From: Actinoplanes sp. N902-109
GTDB lineage: Bacteria; Actinomycetota; Actinomycetes; Mycobacteriales; Micromonosporaceae
NCBI RefSeq assembly: GCF_000389965.1
Contig: NC_021191.1
Coordinates: 2,791,501-2,855,500 of the forward strand
Length of the DNA stretch: 64,000 nucleotides
Direction of reading: 5' to 3'
This document shows positions 26,301 to 35,300 of this stretch, piece by piece. Every line of letters begins with the position of its first letter. Within the stretch, counting starts at the first letter, position 1. The notes beneath the pieces were generated by a model. It worked only from the letters and a program-made list of their open reading frames with translations, did not search any database and was not told where the DNA came from. Both the position numbers and the translations under genes were made by a program.

Positions 26301-29300
26301 CGGACGCGGCGCAGCTGGCCGCCGAGCTGGCCGGGCTGGGCGCGGTCGTACGGATCGTCGCGTGCGACGCGGCCGACCGGGACGCGCTGGCCGCCGTGCT
26401 GGCGCGGATCCCGGCGGAGTTCCCGCTCGGCTCGATCGTGCACTCCGCGGGGGTGGTCGACGACGGCATCGTCGCGGCGCTGACCCCCGAGCGGGTCGCC
26501 ACCGTGCTGCGGCCCAAGGTCGACGCGGCCTGGAACCTGCACGAGCTCACCGCGGGCCTGGACCTGGAGCGGTTCGTGTCGTACTCCTCGGCGGCGGTGG
26601 CGTTCGGCGCGCCGGGCCAGAGCAGCTACGTCGCGGCGAACTCCTTCCTGGACGCGCTGGCCGGCTACCGGCGTGCCGCCGGGCTGCCCGGCATGTCGCT
26701 GGAGCTGGGCCCATGGGTGCACGACGCGGGCATCGGCCGCAACCTCGACGAGCGCTCGCTGTCGCGGATCAACCAGAGCTTCATCCCGCTGGGCGCCGAG
26801 GACGGCCTGGTCGTCCTGGACGTGGCGCTGGACCGCGACGAGGCCGTGCTGATCCCGGCCCGGCTGGACGCGGCGGCGCTGCGGTCACGGGCCGCGCGCA
26901 GCACCGACGTCCCGCCGATGTGGCGCACGCTGGCCGGGGTGTCCGCGCGGCGCACCGCCGTCTCCGGTGGCGGCGCCGACCCGGCCGGGGGACCGGGCGA
27001 CGCGCTGCGCCGCCGGCTGGCCTCGGTGTCCGGCACCGAGCGCGGCCGGGTCCTGCTGGACCTGGTCGCCACCAACGTCGCCGCGGTGCTCGGCTATGCG
27101 AACGCCGACGCGATCGAGGCCGGTCGGGCGTTCACCGACCTGGGCTTCGACTCGCTGACCGCGGTCGACCTGCGCAACCGGCTGAGCGTGGCCACCGGGC
27201 TGCGGCTGCCGGCCACGCTGGTCTTCGACTACCCGACCCCGGCCGCGCTGGCCGGGCAGCTGCGCAGCGAACTGACCGGCGACCTGCCGGCCGGAGCGGC
27301 CACCGTCACCCCGACGGCGGCGCCCGCGGACGAGCCGATCGCCATCGTCGGCATCGGCTGCCGCTTCCCCGGCGACGCGGTCGGCCCCGAGGAACTGTGG
27401 GAGCTGCTGGCCTCGGGCACCGACGCGATCGGCCCGTTCCCGCGCGACCGCGGCTGGGACCTCGGCTCGCTGTACGCCACCGAGGCGGGCAGCACCGAGG
27501 CCGCCTACGACCAGGCGGGCGGGTTCGTCCGCGACGCCAGCGGGTTCGACGCCGGGTTCTTCGGCATCAGCCCGCGCGAGGCCCTGGCCATGGACCCGCA
27601 GCAGCGCATCCTGCTGGAGACCTCCTGGGAGGCCCTGGAGCGCTCGGGCATCGACCCGGCGTCGCTGCGCGGCACCGCGACCGGCGCGTTCATCGGCGGT
27701 TCCGGCTCCGGCTACGGCCTGGGCGTCGAGCTGGAGGCGGCCGGGGTGGCCGAGAGCCACCTGCTGACCGGTACGGCGGCCAGCGTGCTGTCCGGCCGGT
27801 TGTCCTACACGCTGGGTCTGGAGGGCCCGGCCGTCACGGTCGACACGGCCTGCTCGTCGTCGCTGGTCGCGCTGCACATGGCGTGCCAGGCGCTGCGGGC
27901 CGGGGAGATCTCGCTGGCGCTGGTCGGCGGGGTCGTGGTCAGCACCACCCCGGTGGTGTTCACCGCGTTCAACGAGGCCGGTGGCGTGTCGCAGTCCGGG
28001 CGGTGCAAGTCCTTCGACGCCTCGGCCGACGGTTCCGGCTTCGCCGAGGGCGCCGGCATGGTGGTCGTCGAGCGGCTGTCCGACGCGCGCCGCAACGGGC
28101 ACAAGGTGCTCGCGGTGGTCCGCGGCAGCGCGATGAACCAGGACGGCGCCTCCAACGGGCTGACCGCACCGAACGGCCCGTCGCAGCAGCGGGTCATCCG
28201 CGCCGCGCTGGCCAACGCCGGGGTCCGCCCCGACGAGGTCGACGTGGTCGAGGCGCACGGCTCGGCCACCCTGCTCGGCGACCCGATCGAGGCGCAGGCC
28301 CTGATCGCGACGTACGGCCAGGAGCGCCCCGAGGGCCGCCCGCTGTGGCTGGGCTCGGTGAAGTCCAACATCGGGCACACCCAGGTGGCCGCGGGCGCGG
28401 CCGGGATCATCAAGATGGTGCTGGCCCTGCAGCACGAGCTGATGCCGCAGACCCTGCACGTCGACCAGCCCACCCCGCAGGTCGACTGGTCGGCCGGCGA
28501 GGTGCGGCTGCTCACCGAGGCCAAGCCCTGGCCGGTGGGTGACCGGGTGCGCCGCGCCGGGGTGTCGGCGTTCGGCATGAGCGGCACCAACGTGCACGTC
28601 ATCCTGGAGGAGCCGCCCGCCGGCGAGGTCGTCGAGCAGGAGCCCGCCGAGCCGCCCGTGCCGGTGCTGACCGGTGCTTGCGCCTGGCTGCTCTCCGGGC
28701 GTACCGATGCCGGGTTGACCGCGCAGGCCCAGCGGCTGCACGCATGGATCGAAGCCCGGCCCGGGATCGACCCGGCGCAGGTGGCGTGGTCGCTGGCCGC
28801 GACCCGCTCGGCGTTCGAACGCCGGGCCGTCGTGGTCGGCGACGACCTGCTCACCGGTCTGCGCAGCCTCGGCGACGGCGCGCCGGACGCCTCGGTGGTC
28901 TCCGGCGTCACCCGTTCCGGCGGGCGCACCGCGTTCGTGTTCGCCGGGCAGGGCACGCACTGGATCGGGATGGGCCGCGAGCTGCTGGACGCCAGCCCGG
29001 TGTTCGCCGAGCGCTTCGCCGAGTGCCGGCGCGCCCTGGCCCCGTACGTGGACGTGTCCCTGGATTCCGGGGCCGAGGCGGCCGAGGAGCTGCAGCCGCT
29101 GCTGTGGGCCGTGATGGTTTCGCTGGCCGCGGTCTGGGAAGCGGCCGGTGTCACGCCGGACGCGGTCGTGGGGCACTCGCAGGGCGAGATCGCGGCGGCC
29201 ACGGTGGCCGGCATCCTGTCCCTCGAGGACGGTGCCCGCGTCGTGAGCGCCCGCTCCCGCGCGTTGTCCAGCCTGGCGATGAGCGGCTCCATGGTGTCGG

Positions 29301-32300
29301 TGGTGATGCCCGCGCAGGCCGTGCAGGAGCTGGCCGGGCAGTGGGGCGAGCGGCTGTCGATCGCGGCGGTCAACAGCCCGGCCGCGGCGGTGGTCTCCGG
29401 CGAGCCCGAGGCGCTGGCCGAGTTCGAACGCGCGCTGGCCAAGCAGCACGTGATGCGCTGGCGCATCCCGGAGACCGACTTCGTGGCGCACTCGCCCGCG
29501 GTGGAACCGCTGGCGGCCGTGCTGGCCGCCGAGCTCGCCGGGATCACCCCGCAGGCCGGGCGGGTGCCGATGGTCTCGACCGTGACCGGTGACTGGATCT
29601 CCGGTACGGAGACGGGCCCGGCCTACTGGTTCGCCAACCTGCGCCGGACGGTGCGCTTCGAGCAGGCCGTGCGGGTGCTCATCGCCGGTGGTTACGGCTC
29701 GTTCGTCGAGGTCTCCCCGCACCCGGTGCTGACCACCGCGGTGGGGCAGACCGCCGAGGACGCGGGCGCCACCGACATCCTGACGGTGGGCACGCTCGAA
29801 CGCGACAACGGCGGCGTGCACCGCATGGTCACCTCCCTGGCCCAGGCGTACGCCGGCGGGCTGGCCGTGGACTGGAAGGCGGTCCTGCCCAGCACGGACT
29901 GGGTCGAGCTGCCGACGTATGCGTTCCAGCACCAGCCGTACTGGCTGAGCATGAACCTGGGTCCGGCGCCCGCGGCCACGGCCCCGGCCCCGGGCACCGC
30001 GGCCGAGGCGCAGTTCTGGGCGGCCGTCGAGGGCGGCGACCTCGCGCACCTGGCCGACACCCTGGCGCTCAACGACCTGCAGCAGCTCAGCAGCGTCGTC
30101 CCGGCGCTGGCCTCGTGGCGGCGCCGCGAGCAGGACCGCTCGGCCACCACCGCGTGGCGTTACCGGATCGCCTGGGCGCCGATCACCGTGCCCGGTGCCC
30201 GGCTGTCCGGGCAGTGGCTGGTGCTGCGGCCCGGCCCGGCGGCGGACACCGCGGTCGAGGAGGTCGTGACCGCGCTGACCGCCCGCGGCGCCGAGTGCGT
30301 GGTTGTCGAGGTGCCGGCCGGCACGATCGAGCGCGCCGACATGGCCGCACTGCTGGGCCGTACCCTGCGCGACGCCGGTGCGGGCACCCCGGCCGGGGTG
30401 ATCTCGCTGCTGGCGCTGGACGAGGAGATGCTGACCGGGCTGCCGTCGGTGACCGGCGGTATCGCCGGAACGCTCGCGCTGGTGCAGGGTCTCGGCGACA
30501 TCGGCATCGACGCGCCGCTGTGGCTGTTCACCCGCGGGGCTGTGGCCGCCGCGCCGGGCGAGGTGCTCAGCAACCCGCTGCAGGCGCAGACCTGGGGCTT
30601 CGGCCGGGTGGTCGCGCTGGAGCACCCCGACCGCTGGGGTGGCCTGATCGACCTGCCCGCGGTGCTCGACGAGCGCACCGGCGCGCAGCTGGCCGCGGTG
30701 CTGGCCGCCCGCGACGAGAACCAGGTCGTGATCCGGCCCGCCGGGGCGATGGCCCGCCGGCTGAGCCACGCCCCGCAGCCGCCCGCCCGCGACCAGTGGC
30801 AGCCGCTGCACGCCAGCGCGCTCGTCACCGGTGGCACCGGGGCGCTGGCCGGGCACGTCGAGCACTGGCTGGCCGAGGGCGGCGCCCACCGCCTGGTGCT
30901 GACCAGCCGGTCCGGGCCGGGCGCCCGCGGGGTGGCCGCGCAGGCCGCCGCGCTGGCCGGCAAGGGCACCCGGGTCGACGTCGCCACCTGCGACGGCAGC
31001 GACCGGGCCGCCGTGGCCGGGGTGCTCGACTGGGCGGACCGCACCGGGCCGAAGCTCACCGCCGTGGTGCACACCGCCGGGGTGATCGACGACGGTGTCA
31101 TCGACCGGCTGGCCGCGCCGCGGCTGGAGTCGGTGCTGGCGCCCAAGGCGGCCAGCGCGGCCATCCTCGACGAGCTGACCGCCGACCTGGACCTCGACGC
31201 CTTCGTGCTGTTCTCCTCGGTCGTGGCCACCACGGGCGGCCCGGGGCAGAGCAACTACGCCGCGGCCAACGCCTACCTGGACGCCGTGGCCGAGAACCGG
31301 CGCAGCCGCGGGCTGCCCGCACTGTCGGTGGCCTGGGGCCCGTGGGACGGCGACGGCGTGGCCCGCAGCAACGAGGCCGCCCGCCAGCGCCTCGACCGCA
31401 ACGAGTGGGAATCCACGATGGACCCCGGGCTTGCGGTACGGGCCCTGGGCGAGGCCCTCGACGGCGCCGACACGACGCTGACGGTGACCAACATCGACTG
31501 GTCGCTCATCCTGTCCGAGCCGCACAAGGCAAGCCAGCTGCTGCGCGCCCAGATGATGCGCGACCTGCCGGAGATCCACCAGCTCGCCGCCGCCGTCACG
31601 GACACCGTCACGGTGCCCGAGGGCGACCTGGCCCGCCGGCTGACCGCGCTGACCCGGCCCGAGCAGCTGCGCCTGATGACCGACCTGGTCCGGGCCACGG
31701 CCGCGAAGAACCTGGGCCACCAGTCCGCCGACGACATCGAGGTCGGCCGGGCGTTCAGCGAGCTCGGCTTCGACTCGCTGACCGCGGTGGAGATGCGCAA
31801 CGACCTGATGAACGCCACCGAGCTGCGGCTGTCGGCGACGCTGCTGTTCGACTACCCCAACTCGGCGGTGCTGGGCGAGTTCCTGCTCACCGAACTGCTC
31901 GGGGCGGCTCCCGAGCAGGCGGTGACCGCGGCGGTGCCGGCGGTGGCCGACGAGACCATCGCCATCGTGGGCATGGCCTGCCGGTTCCCCGGCGGCGTCA
32001 ACGGTCCCGACACGCTGTGGGACCTGCTCTCCTCGGGCGGCGACGCCATCTCCGGCTTCCCGACCGACCGGGACTGGGACGTCGAGGCCCTCAAGGGCAC
32101 CTCGTACGTCGACCAGGGCGGCTTCATCGACGACATGAGCGGCTTCGACGCCGACTTCTTCGGCATCAGCCCCCGCGAGGCCCTCGCCATGGACCCGCAG
32201 CAGCGGCTGTTGCTGCAGGTCTGCTGGGAGGCCCTGGAGCACTCGGGGGTCGCCCCGGACTCGCTGCGCGGCAGCGCGACGGGCGTGTTCGCCGGTGGTT

Positions 32301-35300
32301 ACGCCTCCGGGTACGGCTACGGCGCCGAGTTCGACGGTGCCGCGCACCTGCTGACCGGCAACGCCACCAGCATCCTGTCCGGCCGCGTCTCGTACGCGCT
32401 GGGGCTGGAGGGCCCGGCCGTCACGGTCGACACCGCCTGCTCCTCCTCGCTGGTGGCACTGCACCTGGCCGCGCAGGCCCTGCGCACCGGGGAGTGCTCG
32501 ATGGCGCTGGCCGGTGGCATCAGCATCCTGGTCTCGCCGGAGAGCTTCGTCGGCTTCAGCGAGCAGAGCGGCCTGGCCCACGACGGGCGCTGCAAGGCGT
32601 TCTCCGCGCAGGCCGACGGCATGGGCTTCGCCGAGGGCGTGGGCATGGTCGTGGTCGAGCGGCTCGCCGACGCGCAGCGCAACGGGCACAAGGTGCTGGC
32701 GGTGCTGCGCGGCTCGGCGGTCAACCAGGACGGCGCGTCCAACGGCCTGACCGCCCCGAACGGGCCGTCGCAGCAGCGGGTCATCCGCGCCGCGCTGGCC
32801 AACGCCGGGTTGCGCGCCGACGAGATCGACGTGGTCGAGGCGCACGGCACCGGCACCAAGCTGGGCGACCCGATCGAGGCGCAGGCCCTGCTGGCCACGT
32901 ACGGCCGGCAGCGCCCGCAGGACCGGCCGCTGCTGCTGGGCTCGGTCAAGTCCAACATCGGGCACACCCAGGCCGCGGCCGGTGCCGCGTCGGTCATCAA
33001 GATGGTGCTGGCGCTGCAGCACAAGCACCTGCCCAAGACGCTGCACGCCGACGAGGTGTCGCCGCACGTGGACTGGTCGGCCGGCGAGGTGCGGCTGCTG
33101 CAGGAGGGCCGCGACTGGCGCAGCGACGGCCAGCCCCGGCGGGCCGGTGTCTCCTCGTTCGGGCTCAGCGGCACCAACGCCCACCTCATCCTGGAGGAGG
33201 CGCCGGAGACCGAGCCGGTCGTCGGGACCGACGAGCCGGCCGACCCGGTGGTGCAGGGTGCCTGCGCCTGGGTCGTCTCCGGGCGTACCGCATCCGCGCT
33301 GACCGCTCAGGTCGAGCGGCTGCGCGAGCGGGTGGACGGGCTCGACCCGGCCGACGTGGCCTGGTCGCTGGCGACGACCCGGACGGTGTTCGAGCACCGC
33401 GCGGTCGCCGTCGGCGGGGACCTGGACAACCTCGTCACCGGGGTGGCCCGCCCGCAGACCCGGCCGGTGTTCGTGTTCCCCGGCCAGGGCTCGCAGTGGA
33501 TCGGGATGGGCCGGGAGCTGGCGGCCGCCAGCCCGGTGTTCGCCGAACGGTTCTCGGAGTGCCAGTTCGCGCTGTCGCCGTACGTGAACGTGTCCCTGAA
33601 CTCGCCCGACCTGGACGCCGTGGACGTGGTGCAGCCGCTGCTGTGGGCGGTCATGGTGTCGCTGGCGGCGGTCTGGGAGGCCGCGGGCGTCACGCCGGAC
33701 GCGGTCGTCGGGCACTCGCAGGGTGAGATCGCGGCGGCCACCGTCGCGGGCATGCTGTCGCTGGAGGACGCCGCGAAGGTGGTGGCGCTGCGCTCGCAGA
33801 CGTTGCGGGCGTTGTCCGGGGCCGGCGGGATGATGTCGGTGCAACAACCCGTCGCGCTGGTCGAGGAGCGGCTGGCGGCCTGCGCCGGCCGGGTCGAGAT
33901 CGCCGCGGTCAACGGGCCGTCCGCGGTCATCGTCTCCGGTGCGCCCGAAGCGCTGGCCGCCCTGAAGGAGTCGCTGGACGCCGACGGGGTCCGGGCACGG
34001 ATGGTCGCGGTGGACTACGCCTCGCACTGCGCGCAGATCGACCAGCTGCACGACGAGATCCTCGAGGTGCTGCGCGGCATCACGCCGCGGCAGGGCCGGG
34101 TGCCGATGGTCTCGGCGATGTCCGGCGAGACGCTGACCGGGGTGGAGCTGGACGCCGAGTACTGGTACGCCAGCCTGCGCAACCCGGTCTACTTCGAGCG
34201 GGCCGTGCGGACCCTGGCCGGGCAGGGCCACGACCTGTTCATCGAGGTCACCCCGCACCCGGTGATGCTGGGCGCGCTGACCGACACGCTGGACGAGTCG
34301 GCGGCGGTCTGTGTCACCCTGCGCCGCGACGACGGCGGGGTCGACCGGCTGGTCACCTCGCTGGCCGAGGCGTACGTGCGCGGTGCCCGGGTCGACTGGA
34401 CGACGGTGTTGACGGCCGGTCAACGGGTTGATCTGCCCACCTATGCGTTCCAGACCGAACGGTTCTGGCCGAAGCTGGCCGCCCCGGGCGGACCGGCCGA
34501 CGCGGGCTCGCTGGGCCTGGGCGCGGTGGACCACCCGCTGCTGGGCGCGGCGGTCGAACTGGCCGGCGGTGCGGGCGTGGTCTGCACCGGGCGGCTGTCG
34601 GTCAGGACCCACCCGTGGCTGGCCGACCACGCCGTCGGCGGCACGATCCTGGTGCCCGGCACCGGGTTCGTCGAGATGGTGGTCCGCGCCGGCGACCAGG
34701 CCGGCTGCGGCTCGCTCGAGGAGCTGACGCTGCAGGCGCCGCTGGTCCTGCCGGCCGGTGGTGGCGGCGTCCAGGTCCAGGTCGTCGTCGGTGCGGCCGA
34801 CGAGGCCGGGCGGCGCGGCATCGAGGTGTTCTCCCGCCCCGACGAGCCGGGCACCCAGCACGCCTGGACCCAGCACGCCGGCGGCACGGTCGCCCCGGCT
34901 ACGGAGACCCCGGCACCCGACGCGGACCTCACCGTCTGGCCGCCGCACGCGGCCACGGCCGTGGACATCGACGGCATGTACGAGGCCCTCTCCGGCGTCT
35001 ACGGCTACGGCCCCGCCTTCCAGGGCCTGCGCAAGGTGTGGCGCCGCGACGGTGACGTCTTCGCCGAGGTGGCCCTGCCGGAGACCGTGGCCGGTGACGC
35101 CCAGGCGTTCGGCCTGCACCCGGCGCTGCTCGACGCGGTCCTGCACGCCAGCGCGCTGGTCGCCGGCCCGCACGACGACGAGCCCGGCCAGGCCCGGCTG
35201 CCGTTCGCGTGGACCGGGGTGCAGCTGCACGCCGCCGGCGCCTCGGTGCTGCGGGCCCGGCTGCGCCGCGACGCCGAGGGCGCGCTGACCCTCAGCGCCG

